Shown here in pieces: positions 20,701-31,341 of a stretch of 58,696 bases of DNA. A program made the translations under genes and the position numbers. A model generated the notes under the pieces. It saw only the letters and a list, made by a program, of their open reading frames with translations. It was not told the DNA's origin and did not search any database. This DNA comes from Oceanisphaera psychrotolerans (GTDB lineage: Bacteria; Pseudomonadota; Gammaproteobacteria; Enterobacterales; Aeromonadaceae): assembly GCF_001870485.1 (NCBI RefSeq), contig NZ_MDKE01000017.1, positions 1 to 58,696 on the forward strand, given 5' to 3'. Numbering within the stretch: position 1 is the stretch's first letter; every line of letters begins with the position of its first letter.

Positions 20701-21500
20701 CCCCAACGCAGCCGGTTTTCGCCCAGGTTGAGCAAACCGGCGCTGAAGGTGCCCTGCTGCCACTCCAGCCATAATTCGAAATTAAAATCGGCGTTCACAC
20801 CCCGGTCCCGGGCGCGCACGCGGGAAAGGATTGCAGACGCATCCACCTGGTCGGCCTGCAGGTAAATACTGCCATCGAGCCGGTCGATGGGGCCGGTGAA
20901 GCGGCTCTTGAGCACCAGCTGCTGGTCCGGGGCCGGGCCAAAGCCCAGGCTGCCCTCGCCCTGATGCAGGCCCGGGGAGTTTTGCCAGTGCAGGGCAGGA
21001 AGATGCAGTTCGAACAGCTCCTGCTGTGGCAGGGTCACGACCAGCTGCGCATCGTTGAGGGAGAAACGCTTCACGCCTTCGAGCACCAGGCTCGACAACC
21101 AGGCCATGTCGGTGCGCGGCCCCCCGGCCGCTGCGCCGCTCGGGTTCAGCGGCAGACGCAGGCCGTCGAGGGTGATCTCGTTCAGTATCGGCTGCCACTG
21201 GCGCAGACTCTGCCAGAGCTGAACGTCGACCAGGGCCCGACGCAGGGTGATGGCCGGCGCCTCGGGCCGGTGCAGGCTGACGTCGCTCACCACCAGCACC
21301 GGGCCGTAATCCTGCCAGCTCAGTCCCAGTTGTCCCACTTCCAGGGTCAGCTGATGCTCGCTCAGCAGCCGGTCCAGCCACTGCTGCTGCCAGCTGGCCA
21401 GCCAGGGCGAGCCGAAACGCAGCAGGGTAACCAGCAGCGCCAGCAGCACCGCCGCGGCCGCCAGCCCCAGCCAGGCCCAGCTCAGGCTCCGTCTGATCAC
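17721..21500 (-). CDS. yhdP: AsmA-like inter-membrane lipid transport protein YhdP
   Basis: A 1259-aa protein with one N-terminal membrane helix (about residues 8-28) and a long repetitive beta-rich periplasmic part (DUF3971 and AsmA-like C-terminal region). In E. coli YhdP works with TamB and YdbH in phospholipid transport to the outer membrane and modulates enterobacterial common antigen. The C-terminal segment GDLSGRGLVDLAAERLDYRF is typical of the AsmA end. It starts with GTG at 21500, sharing one base with the RNase G stop (TAGTG). The length is close to the E. coli protein. Confidence 0.94.
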   Translation of the reverse strand: MIRRSLSWAWLGLAAAAVLLALLVTLLRFGSPWLASWQQQWLDRLLSEHQLTLEVGQLGLSWQDYGPVLVVSDVSLHRPEAPAITLRRALVDVQLWQSLRQWQPILNEITLDGLRLPLNPSGAAAGGPRTDMAWLSSLVLEGVKRFSLNDAQLVVTLPQQELFELHLPALHWQNSPGLHQGEGSLGFGPAPDQQLVLKSRFTGPIDRLDGSIYLQADQVDASAILSRVRARDRGVNADFNFELWLEWQQGTFSAGLLNLGENRLRWGDDHQIAVDGGRVQWQPTEAGWQLASSHIDISVDAEAWPSWNFQLDRHQDRLLGYLDRLTFTDLALLAQWGEPFWPATARQLEGISPGGQLSNLYFSAAATGDDWHWQGELEEVSTHAFGWVPQTRGLNGHFSLAADRGQLSLDQQQAADWIYDGAFREPWPMQRLSTELHWRKQPDGWLLWSDALAVDTADLALQGWFSLQLPARGAPLLSASASVDVLRAERAFSYFPEPLMGAPLVNYLQGAIRGGQADGAEVLWYGRLNAFPYADGSGIFQARVPLREAEFRFNPHWQPLSELSLDLLFENDGLYMKGREGQLGAVVASAIDARIVPLRKDASLRLSADIEGKGEAVTAYLQDSPLAGSVGTTLEQVQVTGPLKARLALEIPLRGGPVAVDGQVDFERNRVRVKLLDLPLDEVSGRLLFDERQTRFEDMQAKWSGQPLRLDYRGQQTDAGYEVGLDIRGRLQAAELAKHHPPLAALGGAADWRGNLELTLAKPGEFHYRFEADSALQGLSSTLPPPLNKIGARSQPSHLEVSGDGRQARAELTLGEHIRGQAGLGFGPTGARVHRLWLSAGAGVQPTLPRPPLDIAVRVPDLPLDDWLALLREFQSYSPAPDRAATRLTWPGSYRVSVQASRARLWQQPLHQLQLSVVPAPGQRQQLSVTAEQAEGTLGWGGEQPWQAHFSRLWLAPEWPVSADSPTPEPASDSRLQPGQLPALEFRCDDCRWRKLALGKVAFDLRPLSGQNGIQLADMSLDGPLLQAKGHGQWLQHDSGNLSRLEWQSSTPSLQRLWLALDKESPFSETAATFNGQLRWLDVPWRPDRPSLNGRLAADTEAGVLSELNDRGAGLLSVLSMESVLRRLRLDFRDVFEQGFYFDRISASGELQDGVLRSDDLELKGAAGDLSGRGLVDLAAERLDYRFEFTPDLTGNLPVLAAFAVTPVTGLYVLALSKVLGPVVDVFTRIRYRVEGPLAQPRVTELGREQDRVPLPGNE

Positions 21501-22969
21501 TACATCATCACCACGTCAAACTGTTCCTGGTTATACAGCGGCTCGCTGTTGACCCGAACCTGCTTGCCGATGAAGACTTCCAGCTCCGCCAGCATATGGG
21601 ACTCATCTTCCTGGAGGGCGGAGGCCACCGCCGTCGAGGCGTACACCACGAACTTGTCCGCATCGTAGGCCTTGTTGACGCGGGTGATCTCGCGCAATAT
21701 CTCGTAGCTGACGGTTTCCACCGTCTTGACCCGGGCCCGGCCGTCACACTCCGGGCAGGCACCACAGAGCACATGTTCCAGGCTTTCCCGAGTGCGCTTG
21801 CGGGTCATCTCGACCAGTCCGAGCTGGGAAAAACCGTTGACGTTGGTCTTGGCCCTGTCCTTGGAGAGCGCCAGCCCCAGGCTGTGCAACACCCGCCGCT
21901 TGTGATCCTCATCGTACATGTCGATGAAATCGATAATGATGATCCCCCCAAGGTTGCGCAGCCGCAGCTGACGGGCAATGGCCTGGGTGGCTTCGGTATT
22001 GGTGTTGAAGATGGTCTCTTCGAGGTTGCGGTGGCCGACGAAGGCACCGGTGTTGATGTCGACCGTGGTCATGGCCTCGGTCTGATCGATGATCAGGTAA
22101 CCACCGGACTTGAGCTCGACCTTGCGATCCAGCGCCCGCTGAATTTCGTTTTCCACGTCGTAGAGATCGAAGATCGGTGCCTCGCCCTGATAATATTCGA
22201 TCTTGCCCGACAGTTCGGGCACGAACTCGTCGACGAAGGCACGCAAGGTCTCGCAGGTGTTGCGGGAGTCGACCCGGATCCTGTCCAGCTCGGTCCCCAC
22301 GAAATCCCGCACGATGCGACAGGCGAGCCCCAGATCTTCATACAGCATGGAGCAGGAAGCGTACTTGCCGCGCCGCTCCAGGATCTTGCGCCACAGACGC
22401 TTGAGAAAGGCCGCATCCTGAGACAGCTCGGTTTCTCCGATGCCCTCGGCGGCGGTGCGGATAATGAAGCCGCCCTGCTCGTCCACATAACCGGCAACCA
22501 GCTGCTTGAGCCGTTCCCGTTCCTGCTCCGAGTCGATACGCTGGGACACGCCCACATAGGCACTGCCGGGCATGAACACCAGATAGCGGGACGGGAGCGT
22601 AATGTCGGTGGTCAGACGGGCGCCTTTGGTACCCAGCGGATCCTTGACCACCTGCACCATGATGTCCTGCCCCTGGCGCACCAGTTCCGCGATATTGCCG
22701 GCCTGAAAGTGTACCTGCTCCTTGGTGTCCACGCATTCGGTATGAGGCACGATGTCGGAGGCATGCAGGAACGCCGCCCGCTCACCGCCGATATCGACGA
22801 AGGCGGCCTGCATGCCGGGCAGCACCCGACTGACCTTGCCTTTGTAGATGTTGCCGACGATACCTCGCCGGGCCTGACGCTCTACATGCACTTCCTGCAG
22901 GATACCGTTTTCCACCAGCGCCACCCGGGTTTCCGCGGGGGTCATATTGATTATCAGTTCTGCAGACAT
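21500..22969 (-). CDS. rng: Ribonuclease G
   Basis: A 489-aa endoribonuclease of the RNase E/G family that matures the 16S rRNA 5' end and cuts selected mRNAs. An N-terminal S1 domain (RGIVGNIYKGKVSRVLPGMQAAFVDIG) is followed by the catalytic segment with acids in IIDQTEAMTTVDINTGAFVG and IIIIDFIDM, and the zinc-link CGACPEC. It ends in EPLYNQEQFDVVMM as in E. coli. I chose the ATG at 22969 because GGAG precedes it by five bases; the ATG at 22984 has no site. Lack of a long C-terminal scaffold separates it from RNase E. Confidence 0.97.
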   Translation of the reverse strand: MSAELIINMTPAETRVALVENGILQEVHVERQARRGIVGNIYKGKVSRVLPGMQAAFVDIGGERAAFLHASDIVPHTECVDTKEQVHFQAGNIAELVRQGQDIMVQVVKDPLGTKGARLTTDITLPSRYLVFMPGSAYVGVSQRIDSEQERERLKQLVAGYVDEQGGFIIRTAAEGIGETELSQDAAFLKRLWRKILERRGKYASCSMLYEDLGLACRIVRDFVGTELDRIRVDSRNTCETLRAFVDEFVPELSGKIEYYQGEAPIFDLYDVENEIQRALDRKVELKSGGYLIIDQTEAMTTVDINTGAFVGHRNLEETIFNTNTEATQAIARQLRLRNLGGIIIIDFIDMYDEDHKRRVLHSLGLALSKDRAKTNVNGFSQLGLVEMTRKRTRESLEHVLCGACPECDGRARVKTVETVSYEILREITRVNKAYDADKFVVYASTAVASALQEDESHMLAELEVFIGKQVRVNSEPLYNQEQFDVVMM

Positions 22970-23037
22970 GCTTGCTCCGCCCATAGGAGAATGAAACGGC
23001 TTCTAAACTATCACAGAATAGCGGGCAGTAGAGGAGA

Positions 23038-23613
23038 TCAGCCCGACAAAACCCCGCTCCGGCGCAGCAGGGCTTCGGTTTCCACCAGCGGCAGTCCCAC
23101 CACGGCGCTGTAACTGCCGTTGATCCGCGCCACAAAACGCCCGCCCAGGCCCTGAATACCATAACCACCGGCCTTGTCGGTCGGTTCGCCACTGGCCCAG
23201 TAACGGTCGATATCGCCGTCACTCAGCGCCCGGAAACTGACCTCGGTGGTCACCAGCACTCCCTCTGTCTGGCCTTGCCAGGCCAGCGCCATGGCGGTCA
23301 TGACCTGATGGCTGCGGCCGGACAAACGGCGCAGCATCGACTCGCCGTCAGCCTGATCGCGCGGTTTTTCCAGCACCTCGCCGTCGACCACCACTATGGT
23401 GTCCCCGGCCAGCACCGGCAAGGGTAACGCCGCCATGGCCGCACCGGCCAGGGCCTTGTCCCGGGCCAGGCGCTGTACATAGTCCGTGGCCGTTTCATCG
23501 GGCCGGCGTTGTTCTTCCACCCGAGGCAACACCAGCTCGAACGGCAGTTCCAGCATGGCCAGCAATTCACGACGACGGGGCGAGGCGGAAGCGAGATAAA
23601 GCAACGGGGTCAT
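23038..23613 (-). CDS. maf: Nucleoside triphosphate pyrophosphatase Maf (YhdE type)
   Basis: A 191-aa Maf protein. YhdE-type members hydrolyse dTTP, UTP and modified pyrimidine nucleotides and are thought to clean the nucleotide pool. The signature SASPRRREL (9-17) is present, with the later motifs [14 protein letters not shown] and [16 protein letters not shown]. The ATG at 23613 fits the family; the open frame beyond it overlaps mreD. It sits between mreD (8 bases) and rng, as in E. coli. Confidence 0.93.
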   Translation of the reverse strand: MTPLLYLASASPRRRELLAMLELPFELVLPRVEEQRRPDETATDYVQRLARDKALAGAAMAALPLPVLAGDTIVVVDGEVLEKPRDQADGESMLRRLSGRSHQVMTAMALAWQGQTEGVLVTTEVSFRALSDGDIDRYWASGEPTDKAGGYGIQGLGGRFVARINGSYSAVVGLPLVETEALLRRSGVLSG

Positions 23614-23621
23614 AGACGAGC

Positions 23622-24110
23622 TCACGACAGGGCGAATTGCCGCCGGCATTTGCGCAGCAGCAGAAAAATCCAGGGCCAGAACACCATGCTGCTGACGATG
23701 GACCAGAAGTAGGGATAGTCGAGCTGGATATCCCGGTTCATGTAGGCCGCCCAGAAGATCAGCAGCTTGTTCAGCATCGCCAGGGCGCCCACCACGAAGG
23801 CCTGCTGCCAGACCGAGTAGTTGCGCATGCGCTGAAACTGGGAGGCGGCAAGATACACCGGTATCACCAGCGCCAGGGCGTGGATCCCCAGCACCGAGCC
23901 GAGCAGCAAGTCCAGCACCAGGCCGGCAAAGAAGGCGGTGCCCACGTTGGCCCGATGCGGCAGGGCGATGGTCCAGTAGATCAGGGTGACGAGCAGCCAG
24001 TCGGGCCGGAATGGCGCGATCAGCTCCGGTAACGGCAAGATGGACAGCATCAACGCCAGCAGCAGGCTGGTACCGATGATCAACCGGCCTTTAAGGGAAA
24101 AACGGCTCAT
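23622..24110 (-). CDS. mreD: Rod-shape-determining protein MreD
   Basis: A 162-aa inner-membrane protein with five to six hydrophobic segments, part of the elongasome with MreB, MreC, RodZ, RodA and PBP2. The conserved core is [36 protein letters not shown] followed by LGIHALAL (shown here as one stretch at residues 36-79). The ATG at 24110 overlaps mreC by 20 bases, and AGGAG lies about ten bases before it. The length equals E. coli MreD. It is the third gene of mreB-mreC-mreD. Confidence 0.95.
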   Translation of the reverse strand: MSRFSLKGRLIIGTSLLLALMLSILPLPELIAPFRPDWLLVTLIYWTIALPHRANVGTAFFAGLVLDLLLGSVLGIHALALVIPVYLAASQFQRMRNYSVWQQAFVVGALAMLNKLLIFWAAYMNRDIQLDYPYFWSIVSSMVFWPWIFLLLRKCRRQFALS

Positions 24111-24993
24111 TGGGACGCCTGCTCCTGAGGTGCTGCCGCGGCTCCGCCGAGGGTTCATCCACATCGATCACCCGGGACTCCGGCCACAGCAGCAGCAGGT
24201 AGCGCACCCGATCGAGAGCGGCAAACGGTTGTACCCGGATATCGGCAAAGGGTTGTCCTTCTTCGTAGCCGACCCGGCTGACGCGACCGACCGGATAACC
24301 TTCCGGGAACCGCCCCGCCAGCCCGGAGCTGAGCAGTATGTCACCTTCCTGAATATCGGTGTTGCGGGTAATATTGTGCAGCAACAGCCGATCCAGCTGA
24401 CCGCTGCCGCTGGCGATGGCTCTGATGTCGTTGCGCGCCACCCGCACCGGTATGCCATGGCTGGTATCGGTGATCAGCAACACCCGGCTGGTGGTCTTGC
24501 CCACCGACACCACCTGTCCGACCACCCCTTGCTCATTCAGTACCGGCTGCCCCTCGGTCACCCCTTGCAGACTGCCTTTGTCGATCACCACCTGATGAAT
24601 GAAGGGATCCGTGTCCACCGCCATGATCTCGGCCACCATGCGACGGGTATCGAAACGCACCGGCGAACCGAGCAAATCGCGCAGTCGCTGGTTTTCCTGT
24701 TCCAGATGGCGCAGGCGCAGCAAGTCGTCACGCAGCAGAAACAGCTCCTGTTCCAGACGCTGGGTCTGGCTCAGCAGTGCCTGTCGCGACATCAACTGGC
24801 TGGAGGCAGAGTCAAGCAGGATCCGGGGACTGTTGGCCATATACTGCAACGGGCTGACCAGTGAGTTGAGATAGACCTTGACCCCGGTAAAGCTGTGATA
24901 GCGACTGTCGGCAATGATCAGCGCCAAAGAGACAACCACCGCTAGCACCAGGCGGATAGGCAGAGAAGGACCACGGCCAAAAATCGGCTTCAT
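24091..24993 (-). CDS. mreC: Rod-shape-determining protein MreC
   Basis: A 300-aa bitopic protein with a membrane helix (about residues 12-29), a leucine-rich coiled coil (about 60-110) and two beta domains in the periplasm. It links the MreB cytoskeleton to the peptidoglycan-synthesising complex RodA-PBP2. The motif IDKGSLQGVTEGQPVLNEQGVVGQV is characteristic. It starts 36 bases after mreB and overlaps mreD. The C-terminal proline/arginine tail ([15 protein letters not shown]) is short. Confidence 0.95.
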   Translation of the reverse strand: MKPIFGRGPSLPIRLVLAVVVSLALIIADSRYHSFTGVKVYLNSLVSPLQYMANSPRILLDSASSQLMSRQALLSQTQRLEQELFLLRDDLLRLRHLEQENQRLRDLLGSPVRFDTRRMVAEIMAVDTDPFIHQVVIDKGSLQGVTEGQPVLNEQGVVGQVVSVGKTTSRVLLITDTSHGIPVRVARNDIRAIASGSGQLDRLLLHNITRNTDIQEGDILLSSGLAGRFPEGYPVGRVSRVGYEEGQPFADIRVQPFAALDRVRYLLLLWPESRVIDVDEPSAEPRQHLRSRRPNEPFFP

Positions 24994-25029
24994 TGGAAAA
25001 GTGACAGGCCGGTTGTCCCGGCCTCCTTA

Positions 25030-26208
<1,179 letters not shown>

Positions 26209-26244
26209 TTACACTTGCCTCATCACCCCTTCGTTATTTATTTC

Positions 26245-27159
26245 GTGTCAGAATTTAGCGCCTGGAAAAAGCTGTATCAGCCGCAGCGCCCCTCCCCGCA
26301 GCAACGACTTTTTCATCCCCTGCTGGAGCAGCATGCGCTGGCCCTGTGGATCAAGCGGGATGACCAGCTGCATCCACGGATCTCCGGCAACAAATGGCGA
26401 AAGCTGAAATACATTCTGCGCCAGGCTCTGTCGGAACAGGCATCCGGTGTACTCAGTTTTGGCGGTGCCTATTCCAATCATCTGCATGCGCTGGCCGCCG
26501 CCGGCCACGAACTGTCACTGCCCACTCTGGGCATAGTGCGTGGCGAACCTCACAGCCGCCACAACCCCACCCTGGGCGATGCCCGTCGCTGGGGCATGGC
26601 GCTGGAGTTTGTCGATCGGCAGCAGTATCGGCGACGCCAGGAGCCGGCCTGGCTGAACGAGCTGGCCCGGCGCTATCCCGGCTTTCTCATCGTGCCCGAA
26701 GGGGGCAGTTGCCCCCAGGCACTGCCGGGGGTGGCGGAATTGTGGCAAGAGCTGTCGCAGGAAGTGGATGAAGTGATACTGCCGGTGGCCAGTGGTGGCA
26801 CCCTCGCCGGGCTGCTGTCCGCCCGTCCCGCCACCACCCGGGTGCGGGGCTACGCGGTATTGAAGGGCACCAGCTGGCTGGCCGAAGAAGTCTGCCGGCT
26901 GTATCCGGCCGCCGGACAGGATCCGGGCTGGCAGCTCGAGCTGGATCATCATGGCGGCGGCTATGCCAGGTGCCCGGTGGCCGACCAGGCGACCATCGCC
27001 GAACTGGCCGAGCAACTCGGCATCCCCCTCGAACCCATTTACAGTGGCAAGGCCATGCTCGGGCTGTTTCGGGATATTGAAGCCGGCCTTTATCCTGCCG
27101 GCAGCCGCCTGCTGTTTCTGCATACCGGCGGTTTGCAGGGCGCGCGGGGGGCGCTATAG
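26245..27159 (+). CDS. PLP-dependent D-cysteine desulfhydrase / ACC deaminase family protein
   Basis: A fold-type II PLP enzyme of the 1-aminocyclopropane-1-carboxylate deaminase/D-cysteine desulfhydrase family. The PLP lysine is in ISGNKWRKLKY, followed by the SFGGAYSNHLHALA motif and a glycine-rich phosphate loop PVASGGTLAGLL. The substrate cannot be told from sequence; D-cysteine or a related beta-substituted amino acid is more likely than ACC. The start is uncertain: the GTG at 26245 gives 304 aa, while the frame is open from a TTG at 26170 without family character. It lies between mreB and csrD, genes that are neighbours in E. coli, and overlaps the csrD end by six bases. Confidence 0.82.
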   Translation: MSEFSAWKKLYQPQRPSPQQRLFHPLLEQHALALWIKRDDQLHPRISGNKWRKLKYILRQALSEQASGVLSFGGAYSNHLHALAAAGHELSLPTLGIVRGEPHSRHNPTLGDARRWGMALEFVDRQQYRRRQEPAWLNELARRYPGFLIVPEGGSCPQALPGVAELWQELSQEVDEVILPVASGGTLAGLLSARPATTRVRGYAVLKGTSWLAEEVCRLYPAAGQDPGWQLELDHHGGGYARCPVADQATIAELAEQLGIPLEPIYSGKAMLGLFRDIEAGLYPAGSRLLFLHTGGLQGARGAL

Positions 27160-29067
27160 CAGATCGAACCGCTCCGGACGAGAGAAAAAATAACCCTGGC
27201 CGGCATAAACACCCAGCTGATGCAGGCATTCCCATTCGTCGGCACTTTCCACGCCCACCGCAATCACCCGGGCCCGGGTGCCGACACTGTTGCCGACCAG
27301 GCTTCTCACCGCCATCTGATTGACCGGCTTGCCGGCAATGTCACGTACCAGGCTGGGATGCAGCTTGAGATAATCCAGATCGTAATCCCTGATGTACTGG
27401 GTGCTGACCACATCCTGGCCCGCATGATCCACCGCCAGCCGGCACCCCAGCGCCCTGAGTGCACGCAATGGTTTACTCAGTGCCTGAAAATGACGACTCA
27501 CCTGGGCTTCGGACAATTCAATGACCAGCTCATTCAGCTGCGACTTGGGCAACTGGATCAGCTCGAACACCAGCCAGCGATAGAATCCCGCATTGAGCAG
27601 GCTGGCCGCCGACAGATTGACCGCCAGGGTCGAGCGCCGATCACTTTCCTGCAGCAGGGTCAGAGTACGCAGCAGGATCACCCGATCCAGCTCCTGTAAC
27701 AGACCACATTTTTCCGCCATGGGCAAAAAGTGCCCGGCCGACAATACCCGCCCCTGCTCGTCCTTGATCCGGGCCAGCAGTTCATAAATGACCGGGGCCT
27801 GTCCCGCGGCGGTGTAGATACCCTGCCAGTCGAGGCGGATTTGATCCTGCTCCAGCTGGCGGCCCAGCAGGGTCCGCCAGCGTACCGTGCCCTTGCCGCT
27901 GCTTTCTTCGGTGACGCCCTTGTAATACATGAAATAGCCATCACCCCCCTGCAGGCCGGCGCTGCGCAGGGCCAGTTCCGCTTCTTCCTCCACCGTCGGC
28001 AGTTGCTCGCCATAGCGGAAACAGACCCCACCGATAAAGAGCGCCGGCTCTCGTACCTCGTCCGGCCAGTGCAGCCGCCGCAACAGTTTCATCACCTGCC
28101 GAGCCGCTTCCAGCGCTTCGCTTTCCACCAGGTTGGGGAACAACAATGCGAAGGTATTACCGGTATAGCGGGCTTGCAGGGCGCCGGGATAACGACGGAT
28201 CAGGTGGCCCAGATAGACCGACGCCGACGACAGCAACTCATCGCCCCGCTCGTAGCCCAGTTTGTAGTTGATCGGCTCGAGATCCTGCAGTTCGACCAGC
28301 AACAGCGCCCCGGAATGGCTGGCCGGATCATTCAGCGCCGCCTCCAGCCGGTTGTCGAAAAACACCCGGTTACCGATACCGATATTCTTGTCCACAAAGA
28401 CATTGGCGCGCATGAAGGTATCGAAGCGACTTCGCTCCCTGCCCGCCTCTTTCAGATCACGGAGCAACTTGTCCAGTGCCTGACTGGCCTGATGCGGCCA
28501 CTCCTCCCGGGTGTTGTGCTGCAACATGCTGAGCTTGCCATCGAGGATCAGCTGGCCACGCACATCGAGCAGCTCGGCGCCGTGAAGTTGCCGACGAAAC
28601 CAGCGCAGGCTGAACAACATGCCGGCGAACACCAGCAGAATGGCGGCCGTTAACCCTGAAAGCGCGGCGAGGGAATGATCGATATCGTAGAAGGGGGGGC
28701 GCAATACCAGACGCACACTCAGCCCCTGATGCGCATTCAGTTCATGCCGGTATTCCAGCGACAACTCATCGGCCGCGAGCGGGCTGTCCGACTGGTAACG
28801 ATACAGCGGGTGCTCGGCGTCCTGCACCGAAAACTCGATGATATCGTTGACATCCAGCAGCGCCGGCAGCCAGCGATCGATACTCTCCTGCTGCTCGGCT
28901 CCATTCTGCCAGCCTTCGTTGACCAGCCGTACCACCGAGTCTACCTGCCGTTGCTGGTAGGCAGACCCCATCTGATAGAAGCTGATCCCGGCTCCTATCA
29001 GCACCATCAGTACGGCCGCCAAGATGCACACTGTGATGGTGGCAATAAACTGATTGGTAAATCTCAT
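27154..29067 (-). CDS. csrD: CsrD-type degenerate GGDEF/EAL RNA-turnover regulator
   Basis: A 637-aa membrane protein with two helices (about residues 5-27 and 135-155) enclosing a periplasmic region, then degenerate GGDEF and EAL domains. The GGDEF site reads TGNTF and the EAL site reads ELL, so cyclase and phosphodiesterase activity are unlikely. In E. coli CsrD promotes RNase E decay of CsrB/CsrC RNAs and lies next to mreB; the same neighbourhood is seen here with one gene between. The start ATG at 29067 has AGGGA upstream and sits right before the first helix. A CsrB-like RNA is encoded in this window at 44985-45251. Confidence 0.85.
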   Translation of the reverse strand: MRFTNQFIATITVCILAAVLMVLIGAGISFYQMGSAYQQRQVDSVVRLVNEGWQNGAEQQESIDRWLPALLDVNDIIEFSVQDAEHPLYRYQSDSPLAADELSLEYRHELNAHQGLSVRLVLRPPFYDIDHSLAALSGLTAAILLVFAGMLFSLRWFRRQLHGAELLDVRGQLILDGKLSMLQHNTREEWPHQASQALDKLLRDLKEAGRERSRFDTFMRANVFVDKNIGIGNRVFFDNRLEAALNDPASHSGALLLVELQDLEPINYKLGYERGDELLSSASVYLGHLIRRYPGALQARYTGNTFALLFPNLVESEALEAARQVMKLLRRLHWPDEVREPALFIGGVCFRYGEQLPTVEEEAELALRSAGLQGGDGYFMYYKGVTEESSGKGTVRWRTLLGRQLEQDQIRLDWQGIYTAAGQAPVIYELLARIKDEQGRVLSAGHFLPMAEKCGLLQELDRVILLRTLTLLQESDRRSTLAVNLSAASLLNAGFYRWLVFELIQLPKSQLNELVIELSEAQVSRHFQALSKPLRALRALGCRLAVDHAGQDVVSTQYIRDYDLDYLKLHPSLVRDIAGKPVNQMAVRSLVGNSVGTRARVIAVGVESADEWECLHQLGVYAGQGYFFSRPERFDLL

Positions 29068-29220
29068 TGATGATCCCTGGCTGAACCCGGTTGATTCCGG
29101 CTTTTCTTCCCTGATATTCCGTTCCTGATCGAAACGGTACAACAAATGCGAGTCATTATCGTGGCCCAGTCTGAAAGATAAGACCTTTCAAGCCGTACCG
29201 CCATGGCAACCGATAATGAA

Positions 29221-29241
29221 AAGCCCCTGAATCAGGGGCTT
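29221..29241 (-). terminator. Rho-independent terminator of ssb
   Basis: The inverted repeat AAGCCCCTGA / TCAGGGGCTT lies 40 bases past the ssb stop and, read on the minus strand, is followed by TTTTCATT. Confidence 0.8.
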
Positions 29242-29280
29242 AACGTCAATTTTTTACGTAATGACTCGCAGGTCGAACCC

Positions 29281-29889
29281 TCAGAACGGGATGTCGTCAT
29301 CAAAGTCCATCGGCGGCTCGTTGTAGACCGGTGCCGGATTCTGAGGCTGACTCTGGGGCTTGCTGGCCGCCGGCTTGCTTTGCTGACCGTACTGAGGCTG
29401 CCCCTGAGGTCCGCCCTGTTGCTGACCCCAGCCGCCCTGACCACCTTGCTGACCACCCTGTTGCTGGCCACCTTGCTGTCCCCAGCCGCCTTGACCACCA
29501 CCCTGAGCACCACCGCCCTGCGGGCGTCCGCCCAGCATCTGCATGGTGCCGCCAACATCGACCACGATTTCGGTGGTGTAGCGATCCTGGCCATCCTGAC
29601 CCTGCCACTTGCGGGTCTGCAAACGCCCTTCCACATAAACCTGAGAACCTTTGCGCAGGTATTCACCGGCAATTTCGGCCAGCTTGCCGAAGAACACCAC
29701 CCGGTGCCATTCGGTACGTTCTTTCTGCTCGCCGGTCTGCTTGTCGCGCCAGGTCTCGCTGGTGGCCAGGGTGATATTGGCGACCGCGTTACCGTTGGGC
29801 ATGTAACGCACTTCCGGGTCCTGGCCCAGGTGGCCGATCAGGATAACTTTATTGATGCCTCTATTGGCCATAACTCGCTCCGTACTCAC
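29281..29889 (-). CDS. ssb: Single-stranded DNA-binding protein
   Basis: A 202-aa SSB. The N-terminal OB fold (about 1-115) has [21 protein letters not shown] and [22 protein letters not shown] long glycine/glutamine-rich linker (about 118-185) with repeated GGQQGGQ-type units follows, and the acidic C-terminal tip MDFDDDIPF recruits partner proteins. Its start overlaps the end of the YajR-like gene by four bases, so it may be transcribed from that gene's promoter near the LexA-type site; whether it also has its own promoter is not clear. A terminator follows at 29221-29241. Confidence 0.97.
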   Translation of the reverse strand: MSTERVMANRGINKVILIGHLGQDPEVRYMPNGNAVANITLATSETWRDKQTGEQKERTEWHRVVFFGKLAEIAGEYLRKGSQVYVEGRLQTRKWQGQDGQDRYTTEIVVDVGGTMQMLGGRPQGGGAQGGGQGGWGQQGGQQQGGQQGGQGGWGQQQGGPQGQPQYGQQSKPAASKPQSQPQNPAPVYNEPPMDFDDDIPF

Positions 29890-31259
29890 AGGTTGATCAG
29901 GCGCCGGGCCTGATCCAGTTCAAAAATATTACCGTCTACCTTCAGGTAGGCGGCCCCCTCCTCGGGGATAATCAAAGCCTCATGCACACCGGGCAGGGCC
30001 ATCAGCCGCTGCAACAGCTGCTCACGCTGATCCTTGTTTTCTATATTAACACCGATGGACAGGATATGAGACCGCACCTTGCTCACATTGGTCATGCCGG
30101 TCGCCAGCCAGAACCAGAACGCCATGCACACCGCCACCAGTACAAAGACGCCGCCGCCGCCCAGTTGCTGATAAAGCAGGCCGCCCAGCACCCCGCCGAG
30201 AAAGGCACCGAAAAACTGGCTGGTGGAATAAATCCCCATGGCAGTCCCCTTGGCACCCGCCGGGGCCAGCATCGACAGAAAGGCGGGCAGGGAAGCTTCC
30301 ATGAAGTTGAAGGCGGTAAAATACAGCATCATCGCCAACGCCAGCAGCCATAGCTGCCCCTGACCGGCTGCCATCAGCAGCAGCGCCGCCATCATCACCA
30401 GTATCGAGGCCTGAAACAGCTGCTTGTTCATGTTGCGCCGCGCGCCCAGGATCAGAAAGGGCACGATCAACACGAAGGACAACAGCAGGGTCGGCAGATA
30501 CAGCCACCAGTGATGCTCGGCCACCAGTCCCGCATCGAGCAGCGTCAGCGGAAAAGCCACAAACACCGCGGTCAGGGTCAGATGCAGCAGCATGATGCCG
30601 AAGTCCAGCCGCAGCAACTGCCGGTCTTTCAGCAGCCGGCCAAACAGTTCGGGCGCGGCGGTCACATCCCGGATCTGTCCGCGATGGGCCTGCTCCGGCA
30701 GCATGAAACGCACCATCAGGATACCGACCAATGCCAGCAGCGCCGTGGTCCAGAATACCCCCGACAGGCCAATGAATGCGGCCAGCACCGGTCCCAGCAC
30801 CATGGCGATGGCAAAGGAGATGCCGATACAGACCCCGATAATGGCCATGGCCTTGGTCCGGTTTTCTTCCCGGGTAATATCGGCCGCCAGCGCCAGAATG
30901 GCGCCGGCGATGGCGCCGGAGCCCTGCAGCACCCGACCGATGGCCACGCCATACACCGAGTCGGACAGCGCGGCCACCACCGAGCCCAGGGCAAACAACG
31001 CCAGACCGGCATAGATCACCGGCTTGCGACCGATACGGTCCGACAGCCAGCCGACGGGGATCTGCAGTATCGCCTGGGTCAGGCCGTAGACGCCGATAAC
31101 GATGCCGACCCACAACGGTGAAAAGCCGATCAAATCCTGACCGTAAAGCGCGAATACCGGCATGATCATAAACAAACCAAGCATCCGCATACCGAAAATG
31201 CCCGCCAGGGTAAACGAGGCCCGCCGCTCGCGAGGGCTGAAGCCTTGCTCGTCACTCAT
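29886..31259 (-). CDS. YajR-like major facilitator with C-terminal ferredoxin-like domain
   Basis: A 457-aa MFS transporter with 12 predicted helices. The MFS motif [12 protein letters not shown] and the motif-B-like [20 protein letters not shown] are clear. The extra cytoplasmic C-terminal segment of about 65 residues (from about 390, [20 protein letters not shown] onward) matches the layout of the YAM domain of E. coli YajR. The substrate is unknown; a drug or metabolite exporter is likely. It lies between ssb and uvrA, which are direct divergent neighbours in E. coli, so this gene may share the uvrA-side SOS control region. Confidence 0.85.
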   Translation of the reverse strand: MSDEQGFSPRERRASFTLAGIFGMRMLGLFMIMPVFALYGQDLIGFSPLWVGIVIGVYGLTQAILQIPVGWLSDRIGRKPVIYAGLALFALGSVVAALSDSVYGVAIGRVLQGSGAIAGAILALAADITREENRTKAMAIIGVCIGISFAIAMVLGPVLAAFIGLSGVFWTTALLALVGILMVRFMLPEQAHRGQIRDVTAAPELFGRLLKDRQLLRLDFGIMLLHLTLTAVFVAFPLTLLDAGLVAEHHWWLYLPTLLLSFVLIVPFLILGARRNMNKQLFQASILVMMAALLLMAAGQGQLWLLALAMMLYFTAFNFMEASLPAFLSMLAPAGAKGTAMGIYSTSQFFGAFLGGVLGGLLYQQLGGGGVFVLVAVCMAFWFWLATGMTNVSKVRSHILSIGVNIENKDQREQLLQRLMALPGVHEALIIPEEGAAYLKVDGNIFELDQARRLINL

Positions 31260-31341
31260 GGATATCCTTCCGCCGTCAACAGGATTGAAAAGAGGCCTAG
31301 TTTAGCACGGTGACACTGTCAAGATTAATCCTTATTGTCCC

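Noticed and set aside
29345..29520. Low-complexity CTG/CCA repeats within ssb as a separate repeat element
   Set aside because: They encode the Gln/Gly-rich flexible linker that is normal for SSB.
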